Position numbers and translations under genes: made by a program
Notes under the pieces: generated by a model
What the model saw: the letters and a program-made list of their open reading frames with translations, nothing else
Databases searched by the model: none
What the model was told of the DNA's origin: nothing
Assembly: GCF_900109995.1 (NCBI RefSeq)
Contig: NZ_FOCB01000007.1
Coordinates: 62,001-126,000 of the forward strand
From: Pseudomonas sp. ok272
GTDB lineage: Bacteria > Pseudomonadota > Gammaproteobacteria > Pseudomonadales > Pseudomonadaceae
Direction of reading: 5' to 3'
Length of the DNA stretch: 64,000 nucleotides
In this document: in pieces, positions 1-10,644 of the stretch
Layout: each line of letters starts with the position of its first letter
Position numbering within the stretch: the stretch's first letter is position 1

Positions 1-379
1 TGGTCACGCCTTCCGCCGCATTGCTCATACCCAGCACTCCGGTGTTGGTGAGCGTGAGGTCGCCACACTTGTCACCGGCCATGCGTGAGTCAGCCTTGCG
101 CACGGCCGTCAGCACGAAGCCCTGGTCGGCCAGGGTCGCGGTGATGGCGTACTGATCATTACCGGCACTCAAGCCCGTCGCGCCGGTGTAGGTATTGCCC
201 TTGGAGTAGAACCGCTCCAGGACCTGCGCCTGCTCGGACAGCAACCCCGCGATCTCAGCGCGCTGGCCTTTCTTCACATACTCGGTAATCAGCGGAGCCG
301 CTATGGTCGCCACAATACCGATGATCGCAATCACGATCATGATTTCGATCAGGGTAAAACCTCGGTTGTATCTGCGCAT
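1..379 (-). CDS. pilE: Type IV pilus minor pilin PilE (3' end outside window)
   Basis: Minor pilin that joins the priming complex of the type IV pilus in the inner membrane and periplasm. The start at 379 gives a short basic leader MRRYNRG followed by FTLIEIMIVIAIIG, the class III prepilin signal cut by PilD after the Gly, then the long hydrophobic helix. A Cys near residue 107 (KCGD) is the first half of the usual C-terminal disulfide loop. About 126 residues are visible and the C terminus runs off the left edge. It sits 15 bp after pilX, so it is the next gene of the pilVWX operon. PilA-type major pilin is less likely because of this context. Confidence 0.9.
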   Translation of the reverse strand, partial: MRRYNRGFTLIEIMIVIAIIGIVATIAAPLITEYVKKGQRAEIAGLLSEQAQVLERFYSKGNTYTGATGLSAGNDQYAITATLADQGFVLTAVRKADSRMAGDKCGDLTLTNTGVLGMSNAAEGVT

Positions 380-394
380 TGCTTCACGTCTCAC

Positions 395-964
395 TTACTG
401 TATTTGTCGCCACATGATTCGGCGGCCGTTGTTGCCGCCCGTATTTTTTGCGCCATCGACGGAGGTCATGACATCGCCTGTGGACGTCTCAACCCGGCCG
501 TCGCCTTGGGAGGCGAGTATCTTACCGTCGAACGTGGCATAGATGCTCTCCAGTACCGTTCGCGAGTGACCAACCCGGCCAACGGCCGTAATCCGGTACA
601 ACGTCACCGGCGTATCCGCAGGAAGATTCACCGCATTTGACGCACGCCCCACACTGTCCACGCGGTAGGCACCATCGCCCGCGGCAGCCCAGCTCGCATC
701 AGCATCGTTCGGCGGGACGCACGGCGGGACACCGACACACCCCAACACGCGATGGGCGCCGCGCTGGACAGTCCCCTCCCCCGTTCTCAGCGCCGCTTCG
801 GCACGCTGGAAAGACTGGTTGCGCCGCATGACACTGCCGGCCAGTTTTTCCTGGAGCGTGGCGCTCTGCATCGACGACACACCGATCAAGCTCAGCAACA
901 ACACCAGTACCAGGCTCATCAACAGCGCCATGCCCTGCTGATCAGCGCGCGTCAACGCCACCAT
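395..964 (-). CDS. pilX: Type IV pilus assembly protein PilX
   Basis: Minor pilin of 189 residues. The N terminus reads DQQGMALLMSLVLVLLLSLIGVSSM, the PilX-type leader in which the processed residue is Met and the Glu at +5 is not present in the classical place; this is normal for PilX. The next motif, QEKLAGSVMRRNQSFQRAEAALR, is the conserved PilX N-terminal helix. The gene lies 11 bp after pilW and 15 bp before pilE in one leftward operon. In P. aeruginosa pilY1 and pilY2 follow pilX; here pilE follows at once. Confidence 0.9.
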   Translation of the reverse strand: MVALTRADQQGMALLMSLVLVLLLSLIGVSSMQSATLQEKLAGSVMRRNQSFQRAEAALRTGEGTVQRGAHRVLGCVGVPPCVPPNDADASWAAAGDGAYRVDSVGRASNAVNLPADTPVTLYRITAVGRVGHSRTVLESIYATFDGKILASQGDGRVETSTGDVMTSVDGAKNTGGNNGRRIMWRQIQ

Positions 965-975
965 CGACCGCCCAC

Positions 976-1686
976 CTACAGCAACCGATTACGCAGGGCC
1001 GCGACCAGGCTGTACGTCTGGTCGCGCACACGCCCTTGCGGATCACTCAGGGTCAACCCCAACCGCACGCTGCGGATATGTGCCGGATCGACGGGATTAC
1101 TGCTGTAGCGGGAGACCGCATTGTCGCTGGCGCCCACCGCCAGGCCAAAACTCACCTCGAATGCACTGACGTTATCCACCAAGACTGCGGTTGTGGCTCC
1201 GTTATCGCTCACCCTCAGTATTTGCCCGTTGTTGAAGCGATAGGCCAGTCGCCGGATCGCAAACCCCCATTGCCCGACAGCCGGTGCACGCGAGCCCGTG
1301 TAGGCGGTTGCCGTGGTTTGGCAGTCGGTAACCACTGTCCATGTCGGCGCCGTACCTGGGTTGCCTACGTCCGCAGTGACCAGGGTCAACTTGCGGGCCT
1401 GTTGATCCCAACGGATGGGCGCCAGATGACTGGCCGTGAAATCACCCGCCGAACTGGCATCGGTGACCACCCGCAAACAGCCGAACATTCCCACCATGCG
1501 GATCTCCTGTAGCAGTTTGCCCAGGACAAATCGCGCGTCTTCCTGCATGCCGGCGGCGAGACGCTGACTGACGTAGGTACTTTTCGCCGCAATAAACACC
1601 TGCACCATGCCCACCACCACACTCAGGCTGATCGCGAGTGCGAGCATCAATTCGATCAGCGTAAACCCACGCTGGCAACGGCTCAT
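976..1686 (-). CDS. pilW: Type IV pilus assembly protein PilW
   Basis: Minor pilin of 236 residues. The prepilin leader CQRGFTLIELMLALAISL is followed by a hydrophobic helix and the PilW-type stretch of RLAAGMQEDARFVLGKLLQEIRMVGMFGC. It belongs to the tip/priming complex of the pilus. Its ATG overlaps the stop of pilV by 4 bp, which indicates translational coupling in the pilV-pilW-pilX-pilE order. Confidence 0.9.
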   Translation of the reverse strand: MSRCQRGFTLIELMLALAISLSVVVGMVQVFIAAKSTYVSQRLAAGMQEDARFVLGKLLQEIRMVGMFGCLRVVTDASSAGDFTASHLAPIRWDQQARKLTLVTADVGNPGTAPTWTVVTDCQTTATAYTGSRAPAVGQWGFAIRRLAYRFNNGQILRVSDNGATTAVLVDNVSAFEVSFGLAVGASDNAVSRYSSNPVDPAHIRSVRLGLTLSDPQGRVRDQTYSLVAALRNRLL

Positions 1687-2141
1687 CGCGCCGCCTCGGA
1701 ATCGACGCCAGCGCGACTGCTCAGGAGTAAGCTGCGACGCCCCCCAGCGGTGCCGGCTGCCCGCGAGTCATCCCAGGTGATCGCGAGCGTATACAGGCCC
1801 TGGTCCTGGCGGATGTGGCCCGTGGCGCTCGGACCACCGAAACCCAGGACACTCTGGTTAAAGTCATGCACGTCCTGATGATGGACGGGCGCCTGTCCCC
1901 CCGCGCCGGGTGACGCCAGGGCGTAGTCGGCCCCCGAGTTGGCGCGGATCCGGTCCAGCATGGCGTAGGCTATGAAACTCGCCTGGGTACTCATCAACGC
2001 ACTGTCGGTGTACTTCAGCGCCTTGAGCTGGACCGCCGCAGCGCCCAGCAACCCCACGGAAAAAATCACCAACGCCACCAACACTTCGATCAGTGTCATG
2101 CCGTCCTGTGTATGCGCCCTTGCTTGTGTCATCCGTAACAT
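1683..2141 (-). CDS. pilV: Type IV pilus modification protein PilV
   Basis: Minor pilin, about 152 residues. The leader AHTQDGMTLIEVLVALVIFSVGLLG is a PilV/GspI-type prepilin signal. Several in-frame starts are available (2171, 2147, 2141, 2132); 2141 was chosen because a GGAG lies 8 bases before it, whereas the starts upstream have no such site. It is the first gene of the leftward pilin operon; the promoter should lie between 2142 and 2365, a region shared with the divergent GspH/FimT gene. Confidence 0.85.
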   Translation of the reverse strand: MLRMTQARAHTQDGMTLIEVLVALVIFSVGLLGAAAVQLKALKYTDSALMSTQASFIAYAMLDRIRANSGADYALASPGAGGQAPVHHQDVHDFNQSVLGFGGPSATGHIRQDQGLYTLAITWDDSRAAGTAGGRRSLLLSSRAGVDSEAAR

Positions 2142-2365
2142 CCACATGGCTCCAGAAGTCCCTCGACCCAAGACTAGTTCCAGCCCCCCATCGCTGCTGC
2201 CCCTCGGAACAAACCGAAATACATTGCCCCGATGCGCCCACGGTCCAGGGCTGCCTCACCGCCAGCGTGAAATGTTTTGCATGAAGATTGATCGCCGCGC
2301 ATCACGGCCAACCGCTACACCTGAAGGACGCCCTCACACATTCAACCTCCAGGGAAGGAGTCCGT

Positions 2366-2911
2366 ATGCTTGAAAAAGGCTTTAGCCTGATCGAACTGCT
2401 GGTGGCGCTGGCCATTGCCGCCATCGCGGTACAACTGGCCAGCCCGACGTTGAGTCGATACCGCGACTCGCTACGCCACGCGCATGCCGCACAAAGCCTG
2501 GCCGGTGCCTTGCGCTATGCGCGCACTGAGGCGTTGCTGCGCAATCAGAGGTTGGTGATTCATGGCTTGAACGGTGACTGGAGCCAGGGTTGGCGGATCA
2601 CGCTGGACCTCAATGGCCGGGGGCACGAGGACACAGACAACCCACTCCTGCTCGAACATCAGGCCGCGTCCGGCGTGTCGATTGTCGGCAATCAATCGGT
2701 GAGAGACTTTGTACGGTTCAGCAGCCTGGGTGAGCCGTTGCTACCCAATGGCGGCTTTCAGGCCGGGACGCTGCACATCTGCGCGCGCCGCGAAGCGGTC
2801 AGCCAGCATCAGGTGGTGCTGTCCAGGACCGGCCGCGTCAGCGTACGCCACGACAAGGCCAAGCAGGCCTTGTGTGCGGGAAGCGACGCGTCAGATGGCG
2901 CGAACGCGTAG
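2366..2911 (+). CDS. GspH/FimT family pseudopilin
   Basis: Pseudopilin of 181 residues with the prepilin signal [18 protein letters not shown] and the GspH/FimT pattern in which about 100 residues follow the helix ([18 protein letters not shown], then [25 protein letters not shown]). The start at 2366 is set by AGGGAAGGAG at 2351-2360; an upstream TTG at 2288 is unlikely. It is transcribed away from pilV and its last 21 bp overlap the 3' end of ispH on the other strand. It could be FimT or FimU; with only one copy here the two cannot be told apart. Confidence 0.85.
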   Translation: MLEKGFSLIELLVALAIAAIAVQLASPTLSRYRDSLRHAHAAQSLAGALRYARTEALLRNQRLVIHGLNGDWSQGWRITLDLNGRGHEDTDNPLLLEHQAASGVSIVGNQSVRDFVRFSSLGEPLLPNGGFQAGTLHICARREAVSQHQVVLSRTGRVSVRHDKAKQALCAGSDASDGANA

Positions 2912-3835
2912 TTCCTTGGGCATGGAGAAGGTGATGTTCTCCTCGCGGCCCGCCAGTTCATCGGCCCCCGTGGCGCCCCAGGCGTGCAGTTGCTGGATCA
3001 CGCCGCGCACCAGCACTTCCGGGGCCGAGGCACCGGCGGTGATGCCGATGCGCTCAACGCCATCGAACCAACTGCGCTGCAGGTCTTCGGCACCATCGAT
3101 CAGGTAGGCCGGGGTCGACATCCGCTCGGCCAGTTCGCGCAGGCGGTTGGAGTTGGAGCTGTTCGGGCTGCCCACCACCAACACCACATCACATTCGTCA
3201 GCCAACTGCTTGACCGCGTCCTGGCGGTTTTGCGTGGCGTAGCAAATGTCATCCTTGCGCGGTCCACCGATCGCCGGGAAGCGCGTACGCAAGGCATCGA
3301 TCACACGACTGGTGTCGTCCATCGACAAGGTGGTCTGGGTGACAAAGGCCAGGTTTTCCGGGTGACGCACCTGCAAGGAGGCCACGTCTTTTTCGTCTTC
3401 GACCAGATAGATCGCCCCACCCGTGCTGGCGTCGTACTGGCCCATGGTGCCTTCGACTTCCGGGTGGCCCGCGTGGCCGATCAGGATGCACTCGCGGGCG
3501 TCGCGGCTATAGCGCGCCACCTCGATATGCACCTTGGTCACCAACGGGCACGTGGCGTCGAACACTTTCAGGCCACGACCTGCGGCCTCGGAGCGCACGG
3601 CCTGGGAAACGCCGTGGGCGCTGAAGATCACGATGACATCGTCTGGCACCTGATCCAGCTCTTCAACGAAGATCGCCCCACGGGCGCGCAGGTCTTCGAC
3701 GACAAACTTGTTGTGCACCACTTCGTGACGCACATAGATAGGCGGCCCGAATACTTCCAGGGCACGGTTGACGATTTCGATCGCCCGGTCCACGCCAGCG
3801 CAGAAGCCACGGGGGTTGGCGAGTTTGATTTGCAT
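2891..3835 (-). CDS. ispH: 4-hydroxy-3-methylbut-2-enyl diphosphate reductase
   Basis: Last enzyme of the MEP isoprenoid pathway; reduces HMBPP to IPP and DMAPP with a [4Fe-4S] cluster. The three cluster cysteines are present at C12 ([12 protein letters not shown]), C96 (FDATCPLV) and C198 ([10 protein letters not shown]). The length of 314 residues is normal. It closes the leftward block ribF-ileS-lspA-fkpB-ispH, which is conserved in gammaproteobacteria. A REP pair separates it from fkpB. Confidence 0.98.
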   Translation of the reverse strand: MQIKLANPRGFCAGVDRAIEIVNRALEVFGPPIYVRHEVVHNKFVVEDLRARGAIFVEELDQVPDDVIVIFSAHGVSQAVRSEAAGRGLKVFDATCPLVTKVHIEVARYSRDARECILIGHAGHPEVEGTMGQYDASTGGAIYLVEDEKDVASLQVRHPENLAFVTQTTLSMDDTSRVIDALRTRFPAIGGPRKDDICYATQNRQDAVKQLADECDVVLVVGSPNSSNSNRLRELAERMSTPAYLIDGAEDLQRSWFDGVERIGITAGASAPEVLVRGVIQQLHAWGATGADELAGREENITFSMPKELRVRAI

Positions 3836-3889
3836 GCGGTGCCTCGTGTCTTGCGCGCAAGAGATAGCGAAAACAGTGAAAAGCTAGTC

Positions 3890-3976
3890 GTGGGAGCGAG
3901 CCTGCTCGCGAAAGCGTGTATCCGCCAACATCAACACTGGATGCGACAGCTGACTCGCGAGCAGGCTCGCTCCCAC
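3890..3976. repeat. REP pair (REPIN) between fkpB and ispH
   Basis: Two inverted REP sequences, GTGGGAGCGAGCCTGCTCGCG at the left and its complement at the right, bracket a spacer of about 45 bases. This is the dominant REP type of the window. It is extragenic, in the 160-bp gap of an otherwise compact operon. Confidence 0.9.
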
Positions 3977-3995
3977 ACTGGACTTGCGTTGTTGC

Positions 3996-4448
3996 CTAGA
4001 GCGCCTTGACGCCGATGATTTCGACATCAAAGGTCAATGTCTTGCCGGCCAGCGGGTGGTTGAAGTCGATGGTCACGTGCTCATCATCGAACTCTTTCAC
4101 CACACCAGGCAGCTCAGTATTGGCCGCATCGTTGAAGATCACCAGCAAGCCCGGGGACAATTCCATGTCCTGGAACTGTTTACGCGGGATGATCTGGACG
4201 TTCTGCGGGTTGGGCTGGCCGAATGCGTTCTCGGGCTCGATGCTCAATGTCCGCTTATCGCCCGCCTTGAAGCCGAACAGCGCCACCTCGAAACCTGGCA
4301 GCAGGCTGCCATCACCGACCTTGAAGGTCGCCGGGGCTTTATCGAAGGTGCTGTCGACCGTGTCGCCGTTCTCCAGGCGCAATGCAAAATGCAAGGTGAC
4401 TTCCGTGTTCTGACCGATGCGTTGCTCAGCCAATACCTGTTCAGTCAT
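3996..4448 (-). CDS. fkpB: FKBP-type peptidyl-prolyl isomerase, FkpB/SlpA type
   Basis: Cytoplasmic prolyl isomerase and chaperone of the SlyD/SlpA group, 150 residues. The N-terminal FKBP strand (VTLHFALRLENGDTVDSTF) is followed by the inserted flap domain (ENAFGQPNPQNVQIIPRKQF) and the closing FKBP strand (HPLAGKTLTFDVEIIGV). There is no metal-binding His-rich tail, which argues for SlpA rather than SlyD. Its start overlaps the end of lspA by 8 bp, the usual neighbour pair. Confidence 0.93.
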   Translation of the reverse strand: MTEQVLAEQRIGQNTEVTLHFALRLENGDTVDSTFDKAPATFKVGDGSLLPGFEVALFGFKAGDKRTLSIEPENAFGQPNPQNVQIIPRKQFQDMELSPGLLVIFNDAANTELPGVVKEFDDEHVTIDFNHPLAGKTLTFDVEIIGVKAL

Positions 4449-4953
4449 GAACGGTTTCTCCGGTTTTCTTACTTTTGAACATATCCAGCGCGAGCATCAC
4501 GGCCCCGACGCTGATGGCGCTGTCGGCAAAGTTGAACGCTGGGAAGTACCAGCGGTTCTGCCAATGCACCAGAATGAAATCGATCACATGGCCCAGGGCA
4601 ATGCGGTCGTACAGGTTGCCCAGTGCGCCACCGAGGACCAGCGCCAGCGCGACCGCCAGCCAGGTTTCGTTGCGCCCCAGGCGCTTGAGCCAAACCACCA
4701 GCACAGCGCTGACCACGATGGCGATCAGGGCGAACAACCAGCGCTGCCAGCCGGAGCTGTCAGCCAGGAAGCTGAAGGCCGCGCCCGTGTTGTAGGCCAG
4801 GGTCCAGCTGAAGTAATCGGGGATCACCACGATCTGCTGGTACATGCTCAGCGAGCCTTCGAAGTAGAACTTGCTGGCCTGGTCGATGACCAGGACCAGC
4901 AGGCTCAACCAAAGCCAGCCCAACCGTCCGAAACGGCTAGCCGCGTTAGGCAT
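4441..4953 (-). CDS. lspA: Lipoprotein signal peptidase (signal peptidase II)
   Basis: Inner-membrane aspartyl protease that removes the signal peptide from diacylglyceryl-prolipoproteins. 170 residues with four hydrophobic segments. The family motifs are present: [33 protein letters not shown] with one catalytic Asp, and [11 protein letters not shown] with the second. The start overlaps the end of ileS by 8 bp, so the two are translationally coupled. Confidence 0.97.
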   Translation of the reverse strand: MPNAASRFGRLGWLWLSLLVLVIDQASKFYFEGSLSMYQQIVVIPDYFSWTLAYNTGAAFSFLADSSGWQRWLFALIAIVVSAVLVVWLKRLGRNETWLAVALALVLGGALGNLYDRIALGHVIDFILVHWQNRWYFPAFNFADSAISVGAVMLALDMFKSKKTGETVHD

Positions 4954-7777
4954 AGTGACGAACCTCGCCTGCGCCGCTGATGTTGTCGACGCAACGGCCG
5001 CAGATTTCCGGGTGCTCAGGGTTCACGCCGACGTCTTCACGGCAGTGCCAGCAACGGGCGCACTTGGCGAAGCTCGACTTGACGATCTGCAGCTTCAGGC
5101 CGCTGACTTCAGTCGCCACCGCATCCGCCGGGGCTTGCGCAAAGGGTGCAATGCTTGCGGTCGAGGTGATCAAGACGAAGCGCAGTTCGTTGCTCAGCTT
5201 GGCCAGGTCGGCGCCAAGCGCCTCCTCGGCATACAGCGTCACTTCGGCTTGCAGGTTGCCACCCACGGCCTTGGCCGCGCGCTGGATTTCCATTTCCTTG
5301 TTGACTGCCACCTTGACCGCCATGATCCGCTCCCAGTAGGCACGGTCCAGCTCGAAGCCTTGCGGCAACTCGCTCAGGCCTTCGTACCAAGTGTTGAGCA
5401 TCACCGATTCATTACGCTCGCCCGGCAGGTACTGCCACAGTTCGTCGGCAGTGAAGGCCAGGATCGGCGCGATCCAGCGCACCAGCGCTTCAGAGATGTG
5501 GTACAGCGCGGTTTGCGCCGAGCGGCGCGCCTTGCTGTTGGCGCCGGTGGTGTACTGGCGGTCCTTGATGATGTCCAGGTAGAAACCGCCCAGCTCCTGC
5601 ACGCAGAAGTTGTGCACCTTGGAGTAGACGTTCCAGAAGCGGTATTCGCCGTAGTGCTCTTGCAGCTCGCGTTGCAGCAGCAAGGTACGGTCCACGGCCC
5701 AACGGTCCAGCGCGAGCATTTCTTCAGCCGGCAGGATATCGGTGGCCGGGTTGAAACCGCTTAGGTTGGAGAGCAGGAAGCGCGCGGTGTTACGGATACG
5801 CCGATAGGCGTCCGCACTGCGTTGCAGGATCTGGTCGGAGACCGCCATCTCGCCCGAGTAGTCGGTGGAGGCCACCCACAGGCGCATGATATCGGCGCCC
5901 AGCGTGTCATTGACCTTTTGCGGCGCGATCACGTTGCCCAACGACTTGGACATCTTGCGGCCCGCTTCGTCGACGGTGAAACCGTGGGTCAGCAATTCGC
6001 GGTACGGCGCGTGGTTGTCGATGGCGCAACCGGTCAACAAGGACGAGTGGAACCAGCCACGGTGCTGGTCCGAACCTTCCAGGTACAAGTCGGCACGTGG
6101 GCCGCTTTCGTGGCCCATCGGGTGCGAACCGCGCAGGACGTGCCAATGCGTGGTGCCGGAGTCGAACCAGACGTCCAGGGTGTCGCTGATCTTGTCGTAC
6201 AGCGGTGCTTCAGCGCCCAGCAATTCGGCGGCGTCCATCTTGAACCAGGCTTCGATGCCTTCGACTTCGACGCGCTTGGCAACTTCTTCCATCAACTCAA
6301 CGGTGCGCGGGTGCAGTTCGCCGCTTTCCTTGTTCAGGAAGAACGGGATCGGCACGCCCCAGTTGCGCTGGCGGGAGATGCACCAGTCCGGGCGGTTGGC
6401 GATCATCGAATGCAGGCGCGCCTGGCCCCAGGCCGGAACGAACTGGGTGTCTTCGATCGCCTTGATGGCGCGCTTGCGCAGGGTGTCACCCGTCGCCGGC
6501 TCTTTGTCCATGCCGATGAACCACTGCGCGGTGGCGCGGTAGATCAGCGCGGTCTTGTGGCGCCAGCAGTGCATGTAGCTGTGTTCGATGACGGTGGTGT
6601 GCAGCAGCGCACCGACTTCGGTCAATTTGTCGACGATGGCCGGGTTGGCCTTCCAGATGAACTGGCCGCCGAAGAACTCCAGCGAAGGCACGTAGACGCC
6701 ATTGCTCTGCACGGGGTTGAGAATGTCGTCGTTGACCATGCCGTAGGCTTTGCAGGTCACGAAGTCGTCAACGCCGTAGGCCGGGGCGGAGTGAACCACG
6801 CCCGTGCCAGCGCCCAGTTCAACGTACTCGGCCAGGTAAACCGGCGACAGGCGGTCGTAGAACGGATGGCGGAAGTTGATCAGCTCCAGCGCTTTACCGG
6901 TGGTGGTCGCGATGACCGAGCCTTGCAGGTCGTAACGCGCCAGGCACGACTCGACCAACTCTTCAGCCAGAATCAGCAGCTTGTCGCCGACATCGACCAG
7001 GGCGTAGTTGAATTCCGGGTGAACGTTCAACGCCTGGTTGGCCGGGATGGTCCACGCGGTGGTGGTCCAGATCACGATCGACGCCGGCTTGGCCAGCGAC
7101 GGCAGACCGAAGGCGGCCGCCAGCTTGGCTTCGTCGGCAACCGGGAAGGCAACGTCGATGGTCGAGGACTTCTTGTTCTCGTACTCGACTTCCGCTTCGG
7201 CCAGGGCCGAGCCACAGTCGAAGCACCAGTTGACCGGCTTCAAGCCCTTGAACACGAAACCGCCCTTGACGATCTGCGCCAGGGCACGGATTTCACCGGC
7301 TTCGTTCTTGAAGTCCATGGTCTTGTACGGGTTGGCCCAGTCGCCCAGCACACCCAGGCGGATGAACTCGGACTTCTGGCCTTCGATCTGCTCGGCAGCG
7401 TAGGCACGGCACAGTTCGCGGGTTTTATCCGCGCCCAGGTTCTTGCCGTGGGTCACTTCGACCTTGTGCTCGATTGGCAGGCCGTGGCAGTCCCAGCCCG
7501 GGACATACGGCGCGTCGAAACCCGACAGGGTTTTCGAGCGCACGATCATGTCCTTGAGAATCTTGTTGAGCGCGTGACCGATATGAATGGTGCCGTTGGC
7601 ATACGGAGGACCGTCGTGCAGGACGAACTTCGGACGATCCTTACCAATCTCACGCAACTTCTGGTACAGGCCAATGCTGTCCCAGCGCTGCAGAATCTGC
7701 GGTTCGCGCTGAGGCAGGCCGGCCTTCATTGGGAAGGCGGTGTCCGGAAGGTTTAGCGTGGCTTTATAGTCGGTCAT
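4946..7777 (-). CDS. ileS: Isoleucyl-tRNA synthetase
   Basis: Charges tRNA-Ile. Class I synthetase of 943 residues with the HIGH motif at 65-68 and KMSKS at 608-612. The editing domain lies between them and contains the expected [13 protein letters not shown] stretch. The C-terminal zinc finger (CARCWHC ... CGRC) is complete, as in the bacterial type that is sensitive to mupirocin. The gene lies 13 bp after ribF. Confidence 0.99.
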   Translation of the reverse strand: MTDYKATLNLPDTAFPMKAGLPQREPQILQRWDSIGLYQKLREIGKDRPKFVLHDGPPYANGTIHIGHALNKILKDMIVRSKTLSGFDAPYVPGWDCHGLPIEHKVEVTHGKNLGADKTRELCRAYAAEQIEGQKSEFIRLGVLGDWANPYKTMDFKNEAGEIRALAQIVKGGFVFKGLKPVNWCFDCGSALAEAEVEYENKKSSTIDVAFPVADEAKLAAAFGLPSLAKPASIVIWTTTAWTIPANQALNVHPEFNYALVDVGDKLLILAEELVESCLARYDLQGSVIATTTGKALELINFRHPFYDRLSPVYLAEYVELGAGTGVVHSAPAYGVDDFVTCKAYGMVNDDILNPVQSNGVYVPSLEFFGGQFIWKANPAIVDKLTEVGALLHTTVIEHSYMHCWRHKTALIYRATAQWFIGMDKEPATGDTLRKRAIKAIEDTQFVPAWGQARLHSMIANRPDWCISRQRNWGVPIPFFLNKESGELHPRTVELMEEVAKRVEVEGIEAWFKMDAAELLGAEAPLYDKISDTLDVWFDSGTTHWHVLRGSHPMGHESGPRADLYLEGSDQHRGWFHSSLLTGCAIDNHAPYRELLTHGFTVDEAGRKMSKSLGNVIAPQKVNDTLGADIMRLWVASTDYSGEMAVSDQILQRSADAYRRIRNTARFLLSNLSGFNPATDILPAEEMLALDRWAVDRTLLLQRELQEHYGEYRFWNVYSKVHNFCVQELGGFYLDIIKDRQYTTGANSKARRSAQTALYHISEALVRWIAPILAFTADELWQYLPGERNESVMLNTWYEGLSELPQGFELDRAYWERIMAVKVAVNKEMEIQRAAKAVGGNLQAEVTLYAEEALGADLAKLSNELRFVLITSTASIAPFAQAPADAVATEVSGLKLQIVKSSFAKCARCWHCREDVGVNPEHPEICGRCVDNISGAGEVRHYA

Positions 7778-7790
7778 TTAAGGCTCTTCA

Positions 7791-8729
7791 TTAGCGATTG
7801 GCGCTAGGTGCGGCATAGGCACGGGCGGCGGCGACATCCGCATTGATCGCCGTCTTAAGCGCCTCCAGAGAGGCGAAACGCTGCTCTTCACGCAGCTTGT
7901 GGTGGAAAACCACCGTCAAACGCCGGTCATACAGATCGCCGGCAAAATCTAGAACATGCACTTCGAGGTGAGCTTTACCGTCACCCGCGACCGTTGGCCG
8001 AACGCCAATATTGGCAACCCCCGGCCAGGTCTTGCCGTCAATGTCGACGCTCACCAGGTAAACCCCGGTCAGCGGCACCCGACGACGCTTGAGTTGCACG
8101 TTGGCCGTTGGCGTGCCCAATTGGCGCGCCAGCTTCTGCCCGTGCAGCACCCGCCCGGCAATCCGGAACGGACGACCGAGCAAGCGCTCGGCCAATGCAA
8201 AATCAGCCGCCGCCAAGGCATTACGCACTTGGGTGCTACTGACACGGATACCTTCCAGCTCGACGGTCTGCGCCGCTTCGACGGTAAACCCCTGGACGAT
8301 CCCGGCTTGTTGCAGGAAGTCGAAATCCCCTACCCGGTCACAGCCGAAGCGGAAGTCGTCACCGACCTCCAGATGCTGCACACCCAGGCCATCGACCAGG
8401 ATGGTGTCGACGAACTCGGCCGCGCTGAGCTTGCTCAAGCGCTGGTTGAAGGCCAGGCACAGCACCCGGTCGACACCCGCTTCGGCCAACAATTGCAGCT
8501 TGTCGCGCAGACGGGCCAGGCGCGCCGGTGCGGTCTCGGGCGCAAAGAACTCACGGGGTTGCGGTTCAAAAATCACCACGCAGCTGGGTACACCCAACTC
8601 GAGCGCACGTTCACGCAGCCGGCCCAGGATAGCCTGGTGACCACGGTGAACACCGTCAAAGTTGCCAATAGTGGCGACGCAGCCCCGATGCTGGGGGCGC
8701 AGATTGTGGAGGCCTCTAACCAGCTGCAT
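7791..8729 (-). CDS. ribF: Bifunctional riboflavin kinase / FAD synthetase
   Basis: Makes FMN and FAD from riboflavin. The N-terminal adenylyltransferase domain carries IGNFDGVHRGHQ near residue 20 and the C-terminal flavokinase domain carries LGTPTANV. The start at 8729 (MQLVRGLHNL) gives 312 residues, the usual length; an in-frame extension to 8804 would add 25 residues with no family similarity. First gene of the ribF-ileS-lspA block. Confidence 0.97.
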   Translation of the reverse strand: MQLVRGLHNLRPQHRGCVATIGNFDGVHRGHQAILGRLRERALELGVPSCVVIFEPQPREFFAPETAPARLARLRDKLQLLAEAGVDRVLCLAFNQRLSKLSAAEFVDTILVDGLGVQHLEVGDDFRFGCDRVGDFDFLQQAGIVQGFTVEAAQTVELEGIRVSSTQVRNALAAADFALAERLLGRPFRIAGRVLHGQKLARQLGTPTANVQLKRRRVPLTGVYLVSVDIDGKTWPGVANIGVRPTVAGDGKAHLEVHVLDFAGDLYDRRLTVVFHHKLREEQRFASLEALKTAINADVAAARAYAAPSANR

Positions 8730-8849
8730 AACGCGCTTCTTGCTCATAAAGTGGCCGATTATAACCACACCCGGCGGCGTACGACAGGCAACACCGTAAC
8801 CCAAAGTGATCGAACCGACAAAACCGACACTTGTCCCGCGATCAATGGC

Positions 8850-10388
8850 TCAGCTCAACGCCTTGCGATTGAAGTCGCGCAGACGAAAACCCAGCGCCGC
8901 CAACATGCCGAAATACGTAACGACACCGGCCGCCACCAACGCGCCCAGGCGCAGGAAACGCTCCAGCATGTGCCCCTCGCTCCAGGCCGGCATGAAGTGC
9001 ATCACGCCCAGCAGCACCGCGGACATCACCGCCACCGCCAGCACCAGTTTGAGCCCGAACAGGCCCCACCCTGGCTGCGGCTGATACATGTTTTGCTTGC
9101 GCAACTGATAGAACAGCAGGCCGGCATTCAAGCAGGCACCGGCACTGATGGCCAGCGCCAGGCCGGCGTGTTTCAGCGGACCGATCAAGGCCAGGTTGAA
9201 CAACTGGGTCGACACCAGGGTAAAGATCGCGATTTTCACCGGCGTGCGGATGTTTTGTTGCGCATAGAAGCCTGGAGCCAGCACTTTGATCACGATAATG
9301 CCGAGCAAACCAACCGAATACGCCACCAAGGCATGCTGGGTCATCAACGCGTCGTGCGCGCTGAACTGACCGTACTGGAACAACGCAACGGTCAGTGGCT
9401 CGGCCAGGATCCCCAGGGCCAGGGAGCACGGCAGCACCAGCACGAAACACAGGCGCAGGCCCCAGTCGAGGATGCGCGAGTACTCATGGCGGTCCTTGCT
9501 GGCGTAAGTCTTGGCCAGGGTCGGCAGCAGAATCGTCCCCAACGCCACACCCAATACCCCCGACGGAAGCTCCATCAAGCGGTCGGCGTAATACATCCAG
9601 GACACCGAGCCCGCTGCCAGGAACGAGGCAAAAATAGTGTTAATGATCAGGGAAATCTGGCTGACCGAGACCCCGAGGATCGCCGGCAGCATTTGCTTCA
9701 TCACCCGCCACACTCCGCTATCACGCAGGTTCAGGCGCGGTAGCACCAGCATGCCAATCTTCTTCAGGTGCGGCAGTTGATAGAGCAACTGCGCCAGGCC
9801 ACCCACCAGCACCGCCCAACCCAGCGCCATCACGGGCGGATCGAAGTACGGCGTCAGAAACAGCGCAAAGACAATCATGCTGACATTCAGCAGGGTCGGC
9901 ACGAAGGCCGGCACCGAGAACCGGTTATAGGTATTGAGGATCGCCCCGGCCAGCGACGACAGGGAGATCAGCAAGATATAGGGAAAGGTCACTCGCAGCA
10001 GGCTGGAAGTGAGCTCAAACTTCTCCGGTGTAGTGGTAAAACCAGGGGCCGTGGCCCAGATCACCCAAGGGGCCGCGAGCATCCCCAGCACCGTGACCAC
10101 CGCCAGCACCAGCGTGAGCAGGCCCGAGACATAGGCCACAAAGGTGCGTGTGGCCTCTTCGCCCTGCTGGCTCTTGTATTCCGCCAGGATCGGCACGAAC
10201 GCCTGTGAAAACGCGCCCTCGGCAAAGATCCGGCGCAACAGATTGGGCAGCTTGAACGCGATGAAAAAGGCGTCCGTGGCCATGCCAGCGCCAAATATCC
10301 GGGCAATGAGGGTGTCACGAACGAATCCCAGAACCCGGGAAAGCATCGTGATAGAGCTGACGGCGGCCAACGATTTAAGCAAGTTCAT
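8850..10388 (-). CDS. murJ: Lipid II flippase MurJ
   Basis: MVF/MOP-superfamily membrane protein that flips the peptidoglycan precursor lipid II across the inner membrane. 512 residues from the start at 10388 ([12 protein letters not shown]), with about 14 hydrophobic segments. Conserved pieces are [19 protein letters not shown] and [21 protein letters not shown]. Upstream in-frame codons to 10478 give a Cys/Arg-rich extension without family similarity. Ends 120 bp before ribF. Confidence 0.97.
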   Translation of the reverse strand: MNLLKSLAAVSSITMLSRVLGFVRDTLIARIFGAGMATDAFFIAFKLPNLLRRIFAEGAFSQAFVPILAEYKSQQGEEATRTFVAYVSGLLTLVLAVVTVLGMLAAPWVIWATAPGFTTTPEKFELTSSLLRVTFPYILLISLSSLAGAILNTYNRFSVPAFVPTLLNVSMIVFALFLTPYFDPPVMALGWAVLVGGLAQLLYQLPHLKKIGMLVLPRLNLRDSGVWRVMKQMLPAILGVSVSQISLIINTIFASFLAAGSVSWMYYADRLMELPSGVLGVALGTILLPTLAKTYASKDRHEYSRILDWGLRLCFVLVLPCSLALGILAEPLTVALFQYGQFSAHDALMTQHALVAYSVGLLGIIVIKVLAPGFYAQQNIRTPVKIAIFTLVSTQLFNLALIGPLKHAGLALAISAGACLNAGLLFYQLRKQNMYQPQPGWGLFGLKLVLAVAVMSAVLLGVMHFMPAWSEGHMLERFLRLGALVAAGVVTYFGMLAALGFRLRDFNRKALS

Positions 10389-10562
10389 TGAAGAGTTTTT
10401 TGCCTGTCGATAAACAGCAGGCGAACAACGCGCCCACTTATGCGATACTCCGCGCCGCAACAAACAGCACAGAGCCAAAGCTCGCGAGTTTACAGGTCAC
10501 GCGCCGGAATGAAATATCCCAGCGCTTGATACCTACCACTTAGCGGAACGTCTCACCTGCCC

Positions 10563-10591
10563 TTGACAAGACTTCAACTCATCGGCATGAT
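10563..10591 (+). promoter_or_regulatory. Predicted sigma70 promoter of rpsT
   Basis: TTGACA at 10563-10568, a 17-base spacer, and CATGAT at 10586-10591 as the -10. The -35 is perfect and the -10 has two mismatches. It lies 54 bases before the rpsT start. Confidence 0.6.
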
Positions 10592-10644
10592 TCGCGGCCT
10601 ATTTTGTTTGCTATTTCCCAAAAAGTCTTTCGAGGAGCTCGACG

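Noticed and set aside
5822..7756. 644-codon rightward open frame
   Set aside because: It is the antisense of ileS. High-GC codon use leaves long open frames opposite real genes; there is no ribosome site and no family similarity.
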